DNA of 64,000 nucleotides, from NCBI GenBank assembly GCA_002451215.1, contig DKBM01000087.1, positions 34,980 through 98,979 of the forward strand. Direction: 5' to 3'. A program made the translations under genes and the position numbers. The DNA comes from SM1-46 sp002451215 (GTDB taxonomy: Bacteria > Pseudomonadota > Gammaproteobacteria > Acidiferrobacterales > Sulfurifustaceae). The notes under the pieces were generated by a model that worked only from the letters and a program-made list of their open reading frames with translations, was not told the DNA's origin and ran no database searches. The stretch's first letter is position 1, and the number at the start of each line of letters is the position of its first letter. Positions 26,342 through 34,021 of the stretch are shown piece after piece.

Positions 26342-27709
26342 TCAGGTATCGGTTTCCGTCACGTCGTGGGGGCGTGGGAAGCGTACGCACACGCGCAGTC
26401 CAGGCGGATGGGGTGCGTCTTCGAATGTCACCGTCGCGGCGTGAAGTTCCGCGATCTTCTGGACGATAGAAAGTCCGAGGCCGGTGCCCGAGGCGCGCGT
26501 GTCGCGCATGCGGTAGAACCGCTCGAGCACACGCGGGCGCTCCTCCACTGGAATGCCAGGGCCGCTGTCCGTCACGGTCAGCGTGACGACCTCCGGGGCA
26601 CTGTCAATCGCCACGTCGACGCGGGCATTTTCCTGGCTATGCTGAATGGCGTTATCCACGAGGTTTCGTACCAATACCCCGAGCAGCGCAGCGTCACCCC
26701 GCAGCGTGGCACGGTTGGTCTCGGTCACGCCAAGATCGATACGCCGCTCGATTGCGCGGCTGGCCAACCCGGCGACAGCCTCCGCCACAACGTCGGCAAG
26801 CACGACCTCGCGGTAGTGGCGTGCGGCGCTTTCCGGATCGAGGCGCGCAAGCTGCAACATCTGCTCCACGAGTCGAGTGGCTCGATCGACGCCGCGAATC
26901 AATTGATCGAGCGCCTGACTGCGTTCGGTTTCCACAGTCGCGCGTTGCGCCACCTGAGCCTGCGCCCTGAGCGCCGCGAGCGGCGTGCGCAGCTCGTGTG
27001 CCGCGTTGGACGTGAACCGCCGCTCACTTTCCAGGGCTCCTCTCAGACGCCCGAGAAGCCCGTTCAGCTCTTTCGCCAGTGGCTGTATTTCCTCCGGCAC
27101 GTCGCGCATGGCAAGCGGTTCGAGCGCCGAGGGTGTACGACGGCCGATCTCGCCTACCATCCGGCCCAATGGCGCGAGTCCCGCGCTGATCCCCGACCAG
27201 ATAAGGACGGCGAGCAGAGGAAGCGCCAGCACCACCGGCAGCAAAGTGGTGCCCAGAATGTCGTAGACGAGCTCGTTGCGAACCTCATAGCGCTCACCGA
27301 CGTTAATCGTAACCATGATCGCCTTATCGGTAAGCGCAAACGTGCGCCAAGTGGCGCCATCGATCTCGCGATCGTGGAAGCCGTCGGAAGGCGACATGGG
27401 TGTTGGCGGCGAATTGGCCGAGCGCAACAGCAGATCACCGTCTTGCCAGATCTGAAAGGCAATCCTCTCTTCGTAGGGATGAGCCTGACCGCCTATCAGT
27501 CCGGGCGCTACGCCGCTGTCTGAACTGTCCTCCTGCAGCTCATGGCGCGTCAGACCCAGCAACACGCGCGCCGATTGGGATAATTCCGCATCAAACTGCT
27601 TTTCAACCTCGTGACGTACCGCTGAGTAGGACAGCACAGCCAACAGCGCCCACGCTGCGGCGAACAGAGTAAGCAGCAACAAAAGCAGTCGATGGCGCAA
27701 CGACGGCAT
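26342..27709 (-). CDS. Sensor histidine kinase (QseC/PmrB-like)
   Basis: 455 residues from ATG 27709. N-terminal helix (LLLLLLTLFAAAWALLAVLS), periplasmic domain about 30-165, second helix near 170 (TLLPVVLALPLLAVLIWSGI), short HAMP-like linker, phosphoacceptor box NAAHELRTPLAALRAQAQVA, then N box (VRNLVDNAIQHS), G1 (TDSGPGIPVEERP) and G2 (GTGLGLSIVQKI). The pattern, including the QseC-like periplasmic region, places it with QseC/PmrB sensors. It overlaps the regulator stop by 1 base (TAATG), so translation is coupled. Signal unknown. Confidence 0.93.
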   Translation of the reverse strand: MPSLRHRLLLLLLTLFAAAWALLAVLSYSAVRHEVEKQFDAELSQSARVLLGLTRHELQEDSSDSGVAPGLIGGQAHPYEERIAFQIWQDGDLLLRSANSPPTPMSPSDGFHDREIDGATWRTFALTDKAIMVTINVGERYEVRNELVYDILGTTLLPVVLALPLLAVLIWSGISAGLAPLGRMVGEIGRRTPSALEPLAMRDVPEEIQPLAKELNGLLGRLRGALESERRFTSNAAHELRTPLAALRAQAQVAQRATVETERSQALDQLIRGVDRATRLVEQMLQLARLDPESAARHYREVVLADVVAEAVAGLASRAIERRIDLGVTETNRATLRGDAALLGVLVRNLVDNAIQHSQENARVDVAIDSAPEVVTLTVTDSGPGIPVEERPRVLERFYRMRDTRASGTGLGLSIVQKIAELHAATVTFEDAPHPPGLRVCVRFPRPHDVTETDT

Positions 27710-28368
27710 TAGCGGCCACGCGGCACGAGGTAACCGACCCCGCGCACTGTTTGGATCAATTCGCCGCCGAGCTTGCGACGCAGGTGATGCACGTGAACCT
27801 CGATGGCGTTGCTGCCGACATCCGCTCCCTGCGGGTAGAGCAATTCCTCAAGCCGCGCGCGTGACAGCACGCGCCCACTGTTCTCGAGCAAGGCCCGGAG
27901 CAACGCGAACTCGCGCGGCGTGAGTTCAACCGGCTGGTCCGCACGCGTGACACGATGCGCTTGCGGATCGAGCACCAAATCGGCGTGGTGCAGCAGATCG
28001 TGGGGGCCGCGGTGGCGCCGCATCAGTGCCCGCATACGCGCATAAAGCTCAACGAGATCGAACGGCTTGACGAGGTAGTCATCGGCACCGCTGTCGAGTC
28101 CCTGCACGCGATCGGCAAGGGTGTCACGCGCAGTCAGCACCAGCACCGGCACCGTACGATGGTCGATGCGCAATCGCCGCAACACCTCGAGACCGCCGCG
28201 CAGCGGCAGATTGAGATCGAGCAGCACGATGTCAAAGTCACGTGCCAGCAGTACCGCCTCGGCCGCGTGCCCGTCCGTTACCCATTCGACCTCATAGTGT
28301 TCCTGCATGAGCCCGGCTCGGATGGCATCGCCGAGCAGTTCATCGTCTTCTACCAGCAGCACGCGCAT
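27709..28368 (-). CDS. OmpR-family response regulator (QseB/PmrA-like)
   Basis: 219 residues from ATG 28368. Receiver: acidic pocket VEDDELLGD, phosphorylated Asp in FDIVLLDLNLPLRGGLEVL, Thr in VPVLVLTARDTL, Lys in DDYLVKPFDLVEL. Winged-helix output domain: ELTPREFALLRALLENSGRV, then NAIEVHVHHLRRKLGGELIQ and VRGVGYLVPRGR. Pairs with the downstream kinase. Confidence 0.95.
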   Translation of the reverse strand: MRVLLVEDDELLGDAIRAGLMQEHYEVEWVTDGHAAEAVLLARDFDIVLLDLNLPLRGGLEVLRRLRIDHRTVPVLVLTARDTLADRVQGLDSGADDYLVKPFDLVELYARMRALMRRHRGPHDLLHHADLVLDPQAHRVTRADQPVELTPREFALLRALLENSGRVLSRARLEELLYPQGADVGSNAIEVHVHHLRRKLGGELIQTVRGVGYLVPRGR

Positions 28369-28375
28369 GCGGCCT

Positions 28376-28465
28376 TTATAGCGCAGTGCCTGCCCTAAAA
28401 CGAGAGAGATCGCCAGGCGCGTGCTCCGGTAGCACGGACACCTGACGGTACATCTTGCGGGACAT
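28376..28465 (-). CDS. Possible 29-residue ORF upstream of the response regulator
   Basis: ATG 28465 to TAA 28376-28378, reading MSRKMYRQVSVLPEHAPGDL followed by SRFRAGTAL. It is preceded by a purine-rich, strong ribosome site (GGGAGGAGAGG). It ends 8 bases before the regulator start. It could be a leader peptide, a separate small protein, or chance; nothing in the sequence identifies it. Confidence 0.3.
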   Translation of the reverse strand: MSRKMYRQVSVLPEHAPGDLSRFRAGTAL

Positions 28466-28595
28466 GGCTACCTCTCCTCCCATTACCTCCAGGACGGTAT
28501 GCGCCGAAACTCAAGTCCATTTTCATCGAATTTCGACGCTGGCCGATTGTCGGGGCGCGTTACCCTTTGACCGGTCCATGGGCACGTCAGGTTTG

Positions 28596-29030
28596 TTAGG
28601 GATTGCCAAGGACAATAACCGCCACCCCGGCGAACACCAATCCGGCGCCGATCAGCACGCTGGCATTGAGGTCCATTTGCCGAAATAGCAGGAACGCGAA
28701 CAGCACAACGAATACAGGATAGGTAATTTCGATGAGACTGGCGAGCGTGGCGTTCTTTCCGGAGATCGAAAGATAGAGCAGCACGGACCCGGCGAGGCTG
28801 GTAAGCGCGAGGGCGAGGATTGGCACCCGCTCGCTCCAACTCATGGCGCGCAGGGCCACAAGGTCAGTCCCCAGCCCGCGCGTGACAAGCGGAAGGACCA
28901 GGATCGGCAGCGCCGTCAGTAACAGTACACCAGTCAATGAAAGGCGCTTGAGCGCGTGATCGACCAGCGGGTAATGGATTCCCCACACCAGCGCTGCGCC
29001 AAGTGCGGTTACGTACCACGGCAAATGCAT
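28596..29030 (-). CDS. Single-domain EamA/DMT-type membrane protein
   Basis: 144 residues from ATG 29030 with GGGAG upstream (a longer frame to 29078 lacks this). Five hydrophobic helices: YVTALGAALVWGIHYPLVDH, LLLLTALPILVLPLVT, PILALALTSLAGSVLLYLSI, ITYPVFVVLFAFLLFRQM, VLIGAGLVFAGVAVIVLG. One EamA repeat only, half the usual DMT transporter, so it would act as a dimer like small EamA proteins. Substrate unknown. Confidence 0.8.
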   Translation of the reverse strand: MHLPWYVTALGAALVWGIHYPLVDHALKRLSLTGVLLLTALPILVLPLVTRGLGTDLVALRAMSWSERVPILALALTSLAGSVLLYLSISGKNATLASLIEITYPVFVVLFAFLLFRQMDLNASVLIGAGLVFAGVAVIVLGNP

Positions 29031-29122
29031 TGTTATCTCCCTCGAAAGAACTGGACCAATCCGTCGCCGGACTGTCATGAACCTTGCCTACTCTAGCAAA
29101 CGCAACTAACGGAGAAACATAG

Positions 29123-29329
29123 ATGCGATCGACACCGACTACCGATGACAAGGGGCACGGGCAAGGCCACGCCAGAACGCTCGCCAGCGAGATTGCCGCG
29201 CTCGAGGCACGTCGCGCACGCCTCACTCAATCCGACGACAGCGCCAATGAAAAGGCGCTGATGCGCACCTACGAACAGCTGTTCGAAACACGCCGCGCCG
29301 AGTTCATGCTGCACACTGCCGCGCTATAA
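29123..29329 (+). CDS. Small hypothetical helical protein
   Basis: 68 residues from ATG 29123, with GGAG 8 bases upstream. Predominantly helical: ASEIAALEARRARLTQSD, MRTYEQLFETRRAEFMLH. No family recognised; hydrophilic, probably cytoplasmic. Followed by the thioredoxin-like gene. Confidence 0.55.
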   Translation: MRSTPTTDDKGHGQGHARTLASEIAALEARRARLTQSDDSANEKALMRTYEQLFETRRAEFMLHTAAL

Positions 29330-29390
29330 TCCCGCCACGCCGCGTGCTGTGTCCCGTTCGCGAACGCGCGGATACAACGGAAACTCGTGC

Positions 29391-29732
29391 GTGGAATTCC
29401 CGATCCTTGATCAATTCCGGTTTCACCATGTGTTGGCGGAAACGCCGGGCACGGCACTGGTCATATTTACCAGCGAGGGCTGCGGTTCCTGCAGTCATTG
29501 GAAACGGGTATTGACGGAGTACCAAGCGGGCTACCCGGACATCACCATATTCGAAGTTGACGCCGGACATGATCTTGCACTGGCGCGCGAGTTTTACGTG
29601 TTTCATCTTCCGGCGTTGTTCCTGTTCCACGACGGACAGTTCCACGCATCGGTGCAGAGCGAGGCGCACCCGACACGCCTTCGCGCAGCCATTGCGCACG
29701 CGCTCGCCCAACCGGCGCAGGAGGCACCATGA
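29391..29732 (+). CDS. Thioredoxin-like protein
   Basis: About 113 residues from GTG 29391 (GTG 29349 also possible). Active-site CGSC in VIFTSEGCGSCSHWKRVL, then ITIFEVDAGHDLALAREFYV and FHLPALFLFHDGQF, the thioredoxin cis-Pro region (LPALFL). No signal peptide, so cytoplasmic. The unusual CGSC differs from the CGPC of housekeeping thioredoxins. No obvious partner beside it; a 26-codon open frame overlaps its stop by ATGA (29729-29809) and is probably chance. Confidence 0.8.
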   Translation: MEFPILDQFRFHHVLAETPGTALVIFTSEGCGSCSHWKRVLTEYQAGYPDITIFEVDAGHDLALAREFYVFHLPALFLFHDGQFHASVQSEAHPTRLRAAIAHALAQPAQEAP

Positions 29733-29751
29733 GCGCCGCCATTCTCTATAC

Positions 29752-29795
29752 AAGAAAACCGGTTTCGCTATACTGGCGAGCGGCCGAAAGGCCGT
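29752..29795 (+). promoter_or_regulatory. Probable promoter and structured 5' leader of the cold-shock gene
   Basis: A good -10 element TATACT (29769-29774) is followed by a GNRA hairpin CGGCC-GAAA-GGCCG (29781-29794). The resulting leader is about 115 nt long, similar in size to cspA-type leaders that regulate translation by temperature. The -35 element is weak. Confidence 0.4.
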
Positions 29796-29897
29796 GGTTG
29801 TTGCCGTAGCGGTTCCTCGCCAGTCGCCCCGCGCGTCTCGAAGCGTCCGTGCACGCCAGCAGCCGCCGGTTCAATTCTTGAGCGAGGCAATTCCGTA

Positions 29898-30101
29898 ATG
29901 CGTACAGGTACCGTCAAGTGGTTTAACGAAACAAAGGGATTTGGCTTCATCGCCCCGGAGGATGGGAGCGCCGATGTCTTCGTGCACTATTCCGTCATTC
30001 AGGGCACCGGCTTCAAGAAGCTCGTCGAGGGTCAATCGGTGGAATTTGAAAGCCAGACGGGCCCCAAGGGAATGCAGGCGACCGTCGTCAAGCCACTATA
30101 G
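29898..30101 (+). CDS. Cold-shock domain protein (CspA family)
   Basis: 67 residues from ATG 29898. RNP1 motif KGFGFIAPEDG and RNP2 motif DVFVHYSVI are present; MRTGTVKWFNETKGFGF is the canonical start. These proteins melt RNA structure, mainly in the cold or during growth. It has a long leader with a stable hairpin and ends at a strong terminator, so it is a single-gene transcript. Confidence 0.95.
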   Translation: MRTGTVKWFNETKGFGFIAPEDGSADVFVHYSVIQGTGFKKLVEGQSVEFESQTGPKGMQATVVKPL

Positions 30102-30141
30102 CGGCGAACCAGATTCATCCCGTCGGTCGTGCGCCGACATT

Positions 30142-30175
30142 AAAAAACCCCGCCGTGCAACGGCGGGGTTTTTTG
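30142..30175. terminator. Strong intrinsic terminator, usable in both directions
   Basis: AAAAAA, CCCCGCCG (30148-30155), loop TGCAA, CGGCGGGG (30161-30168), TTTTTT (30169-30174). It serves the cold-shock gene on the plus strand and the convergent 416-residue gene on the minus strand. Confidence 0.95.
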
Positions 30176-30196
30176 TTGATACGGCACGCTACCGCT

Positions 30197-31447
30197 TCAC
30201 TTCTTCTTGGCCGCCTTGGCAACCTCGATCCGGCCGTTGTCGAAATTGATCTTTTCGTTCGCGCGCAAGGCACGCTCAATTTGCCAACCCTTGGCCTTGT
30301 TGCGCAACAGATAGCTTACCTTGGTCGGCTCGGCAGCGCCCTCCAGCCGATAGCTCACATCGCATTGCCCGATCTTGTACTTGTCCGCGGTGCGGCTCTC
30401 GAAGCCTACGTCGTACACGCCCTTCTTCGGCGACCTCTTGGCAAGCTCGGCTTCCAACCGGCGGGCGGCGAGATATGGGAACAGCTCGCCATATGGCGCC
30501 TTGGCGCCCGGCGCCTTGACCGGATGCGCCTCGTCAATCTGCGTCAGCTTGAGCTGGCCACGGACTTTCCATTCACCCTGCGCCTTCATGAACTGGTAGC
30601 GCTCGGTGATGGGCGCGGCATCGCCGGCCCGATAACGCACCTCGAGATAGCCGGTCATCGCATCGCCACTACCGGCCAGGCGCTGGTCATGGAAGGTGAC
30701 ATCAGCGATGTTGCGACCCGGATCGCCCTTCAGCAGCTCTTGCAGCGTGAGATATTCGAGCGTGTCGGTCGCGTCGGCCGACAAGTCCGGCTTGCCATTG
30801 ACGATTCGGAACCCGCGCACCTCGGCATCGAACGAGCCGGCCACCGTGCTCTTCTGGTCATCGGGCAACGTGAGCAGCAGCTTGCCGGGGATCTTGCCGT
30901 CTTTCTCCGGGCCCAGCTCGAGTTGCAGCGTGTAGTGGTCCTTGAATTCCTTCGACTGCGGCGCGCCATCGGCGTCGTCCTTCCAGCTCACTCGCACTCC
31001 CGGCACGCTGTCAGCCTTGGTGTCTGCCGCCACTTTAACGTTCTTCCCGGCCGGCACATCCCAAGCCTTGGAAAGTCCGTGGATGCTGACGCCGGCGGTT
31101 GCCGGATCCTTGCCGGATAGCAGCACCAATACGCCGTTCTGTACATAGGCGCGTTCGAGCGAGAACGGCTTGCCGCTCACCATGCCTTTCACGGGCTCAT
31201 TCGGGATGACGGGCGCCGCAGCCCGCTTGGGCTTGGCCGGTGCCGCAGCCGGCGCCGACGCGTCTTCACCGCGGCGCTTGATGGCTGGAGCTTTCTTGGC
31301 CGTCGTGGCAGCGGGTTTGTCCTCGAACATACCGACGACCGAGTCGACCAGTGCGCCGCTATCAGGCAGGAGAAAGTACGCTGCAGCAGCCCCACCCAAC
31401 ACCACCAGTACCGCCAGCTGGATTACCGTTTTCTTGTCGAGCGCCAT
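30197..31447 (-). CDS. Anchored hypothetical protein
   Basis: 416 residues from ATG 31447. One N-terminal membrane helix (TVIQLAVLVVLGGAAAAYFL), an Ala/Pro/Lys-rich linker (about 45-85), then about 330 residues that look like two beta-rich domains: first SGKPFSLERAYVQNGVLVLL through a LQLELGPEKDGKIPGKLLLT strand set, then a C-terminal VYDVGFESRTADKYKIGQCD domain. Not recognised. It is probably periplasmic, anchored in the inner membrane. Ends in a bidirectional terminator. Confidence 0.7.
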   Translation of the reverse strand: MALDKKTVIQLAVLVVLGGAAAAYFLLPDSGALVDSVVGMFEDKPAATTAKKAPAIKRRGEDASAPAAAPAKPKRAAAPVIPNEPVKGMVSGKPFSLERAYVQNGVLVLLSGKDPATAGVSIHGLSKAWDVPAGKNVKVAADTKADSVPGVRVSWKDDADGAPQSKEFKDHYTLQLELGPEKDGKIPGKLLLTLPDDQKSTVAGSFDAEVRGFRIVNGKPDLSADATDTLEYLTLQELLKGDPGRNIADVTFHDQRLAGSGDAMTGYLEVRYRAGDAAPITERYQFMKAQGEWKVRGQLKLTQIDEAHPVKAPGAKAPYGELFPYLAARRLEAELAKRSPKKGVYDVGFESRTADKYKIGQCDVSYRLEGAAEPTKVSYLLRNKAKGWQIERALRANEKINFDNGRIEVAKAAKKK

Positions 31448-31572
31448 TGGATTCCCTGCCCTCCAGTCAAATCAGCCCTAAGAATAGTCGCTTGCACCGC
31501 CGGCGCCAATTCGCCGAACGGGCACCCCGGAAACGGATTTGCGCAGTTGCCCGCCGCATTCGCGCAAGCACA

Positions 31573-32352
31573 TCAGGCAATGAGTTCGGCATCCCGCGCC
31601 TCGCGGTTCGCCCGAACTCCGAAATACAGGTAAGCCAGCACCACCGCCAGCAGTATCGGCACGGGAACCGAGTATCCCAGCGAGGCCGCGATCACCTCAA
31701 ACCAGACCGACGGCGTGATGGCGACGGCAGCGATACGCACCAGCGATTGATAAGGCAGCCCCGGCGGGCGGGCGCGGCCGAACAGCCAGCCGATTCCGCC
31801 AAACACAAAGGCCTGACCCATTCGGTAAAACACCAGGTACAGCACCATGACCAGCGACATCACCGGAACCGAGATGAAACGCGAAAGCGCCACCCACTTG
31901 GCAAGGCTTTCAGCATCGAGACGCACGCCGTCCAGATGCTCGAGCGAGTAGCGCTCAACCTCGCCACCATCGCGGACGATTAGCTCGGTCGCCGTCAGGA
32001 GCACCGGCGCTTGCGCCTGCTCGAGGTTCGTGGTTGCGCCGCTGGTATCGAGTACGGCGAGCCGTACGTCGCGCCCACGCAGCGTGATGACGTAAGGCAT
32101 TTCGGCCTCCACCCGGACATGACCCTGATCGACCCGAACCACCGGCATCTGTTCGACGATATGTGGCGCGTAATGCTCGGCAAAGTGCAGTACGGCGAGT
32201 TGCAGCCGAACCGCGGTCGGCAACCACGCCACGGCGACAAGCAGCAGCACGTAGATGATTGCCACGCCCTTCCAGTTGCGGGCGACATCGCGATAGAGCG
32301 CGCCCGAGAAGAACGCGAGGTACAGGGCCTGATAGATGCGAAATTGCGCCAC
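31573..32352 (-). CDS. DUF1189 family membrane protein
   Basis: 259 residues from GTG 32352. The beginning (FRIYQALYLAFFSGALYRDV, then NWKGVAIIYVLLLVAVAWLP) is the DUF1189 signature. A large soluble segment follows (about 65-160), then three or four hydrophobic helices. Function unknown in the family. Confidence 0.8.
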   Translation of the reverse strand: MAQFRIYQALYLAFFSGALYRDVARNWKGVAIIYVLLLVAVAWLPTAVRLQLAVLHFAEHYAPHIVEQMPVVRVDQGHVRVEAEMPYVITLRGRDVRLAVLDTSGATTNLEQAQAPVLLTATELIVRDGGEVERYSLEHLDGVRLDAESLAKWVALSRFISVPVMSLVMVLYLVFYRMGQAFVFGGIGWLFGRARPPGLPYQSLVRIAAVAITPSVWFEVIAASLGYSVPVPILLAVVLAYLYFGVRANREARDAELIA

Positions 32353-32469
32353 AGTGCGGTATTGGCAGGAAACGCGGCAAACGCCGCATGATGGTTGCGG
32401 CGCGATGGTACCAGAACCGCGGCGAGGCGACAGCGGGTGCCGTATTCGCGCGTTGGCGGGCGCGAGATG

Positions 32470-33216
32470 TCAGAAGCCTGCGAAATACGCCGTCTCCAGC
32501 AAGGCGATGGCATTCCAGAGCGCGTGCGTGGCGAACGGAAGCAATACCGAGCCGGTGCGCGCCCGCATCCAGCCCAGGAACAGCCCGCCGACAAGAACCT
32601 GCGTAAGATCGAAGAGATCGTATTGGGTGTGTATGACGGTCCAGATGAGCGCCGATACGGCGATCGCTCCCACGGGTCCGATACGCGAGTGCGCCAGCCC
32701 CGCATACAGGAATCCGCGGAAGAACACCTCCTCGAACAACGGCGCCACCATCACCACCGCGAGCGCAAGCAGTGGCAGCCAGCCGGCCGTCTCATAGGCA
32801 AGCCGCATGAACTCCGGCACCGCAGGACGATCCGCAAGATAATTGGCGAGCTCCGCAACACCCACCAGCACCAGGCTTGTCGCGAACCAGAACCGGAAGG
32901 TACGCCAACCTGCCCAACGCCAGGCGAGATAGATCGCCGGACGAACCCCCCGTCGGCCCTGGATGATCACGATCATGAGTGCGCCGCAAACGCCGGCCGT
33001 GGCATATGTCGACAGCGCGAGCACGAGCCCGGCATAGCGCGCGAACACACTAGCGCCGGACGTCAGCTCCGGATCCCGCATCTGCACGACGTCGGAGAAG
33101 ACATGCCAGACGCCGTACTGAACGAGCATGAAGATGCCAAGCAGCAACACGCTCCAGCCGAGCGTGGCCCACGGTCCCCAGTACTCGTGGCGAGCATTGC
33201 GATGGGTGATTGACAT
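32470..33216 (-). CDS. CPBP (CAAX-type) intramembrane metalloprotease
   Basis: 248 residues from ATG 33216 (TTG 33243 would add nine). The diagnostic EExxxR is VAPLFEEVFFRGFLYAGL; the second motif is ALIWTVIHTQYDL with the catalytic histidine. Seven or so membrane helices. Bacterial CPBP proteins include bacteriocin self-immunity and membrane proteases; a target cannot be named. It diverges from the MarR gene; the start-to-start gap is about 67 bp (or 28 bp from ATG 33244). Confidence 0.88.
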   Translation of the reverse strand: MSITHRNARHEYWGPWATLGWSVLLLGIFMLVQYGVWHVFSDVVQMRDPELTSGASVFARYAGLVLALSTYATAGVCGALMIVIIQGRRGVRPAIYLAWRWAGWRTFRFWFATSLVLVGVAELANYLADRPAVPEFMRLAYETAGWLPLLALAVVMVAPLFEEVFFRGFLYAGLAHSRIGPVGAIAVSALIWTVIHTQYDLFDLTQVLVGGLFLGWMRARTGSVLLPFATHALWNAIALLETAYFAGF

Positions 33217-33282
33217 CGAAGATTGGCTCCGGGCCAGGGCCAAATGCTAGTCGAGTCGATATGGCTCCGATACCATCTGGCC

Positions 33283-33870
33283 ATGCCCGCCGACCGGCTC
33301 TACCGTGTGATCGAGCGTCTTGGTTATCTGCTGCGGACTGATATCCACCGCGACCGTGATGGTCACGGTGCCCTGCAACCAGTCCAGCGCGCGGCACTCG
33401 AGTACCTGGCACGCTGCAACCGGCTGAGTGACACCCCGGCGGCGGTCACCGAGTTCCTGCAACTCACCAAAGGCACGGTTTCGCAAACGCTTGGCGTACT
33501 GGCCCGCCGTGGACTTGTCGAGAAACGTCGCGACGGGACAGACCGTCGCGTGGTGCGTCTCGCGCTTACCCCCGCGGGTCGACGCGTCGTCGCGGTCCGT
33601 GGCCGGATCTGGCGGCGGGCGTGCAAGGCGCTCGACGCCAAGCAGACCGCACGGGCAGGCGCACTGCTGGAAGATGTGGTGCGCGGGGCGCAGCGTGCGA
33701 GCGCGGCCCGTAGTTTCGGCGAATGCCATGACTGTCGAATGCTGGGAAGGGAGCACGGTGGGCGCTATCGTTGCGGGCTCATCGACGAACCGCTTTCCGC
33801 CGCCGAGACTCGCAAGATCTGCCGCAAACATGTCCCACTGAATAGAACGTCTCGGCCCAATCGGGGCTGA
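33283..33870 (+). CDS. MarR-family regulator with C-terminal four-cysteine cluster
   Basis: 195 residues from ATG 33283 (ATG 33244 would add 13). Residues about 30-105 are the winged helix: TEFLQLTKGTVSQTLGVL recognition region, then RRGLVEKRRDGTDRRVVRLA wing. The last 60 residues contain C148 and C151 (ECHDCRML), C164 (YRCGLID) and C180 (KICRKH), spaced CX2C-X12-C-X15-C, which suggests bound metal (Fe-S cluster or zinc). MarR proteins lacking such a tail are the rule. The divergent CPBP gene is the obvious candidate target. Confidence 0.85.
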   Translation: MPADRLYRVIERLGYLLRTDIHRDRDGHGALQPVQRAALEYLARCNRLSDTPAAVTEFLQLTKGTVSQTLGVLARRGLVEKRRDGTDRRVVRLALTPAGRRVVAVRGRIWRRACKALDAKQTARAGALLEDVVRGAQRASAARSFGECHDCRMLGREHGGRYRCGLIDEPLSAAETRKICRKHVPLNRTSRPNRG

Positions 33871-34021
33871 CACGACAGAGAAAGCGTCCATTGCGCTTCG
33901 GTTGCGAACGCGCCGACAAAGGTCCCCCGGGGAATGCCGGAAATTGTAAGGGGCCGGGCGGAACGGGTAGGATTGACCCTCTCGTGGCGGGCCGCAGGTG
34001 CCGCGCTGTCAGGAAACGTCT

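Noticed and set aside
29729..29809. A 26-residue frame overlapping the thioredoxin stop by ATGA
   Set aside because: No ribosome signal of its own, and it overlaps the cold-shock promoter; too short to support.
30155..31120. A 321-residue open frame opposite the anchored hypothetical
   Set aside because: It is a shadow of the minus-strand gene; it covers the terminator and has no ribosome site or recognisable domain.
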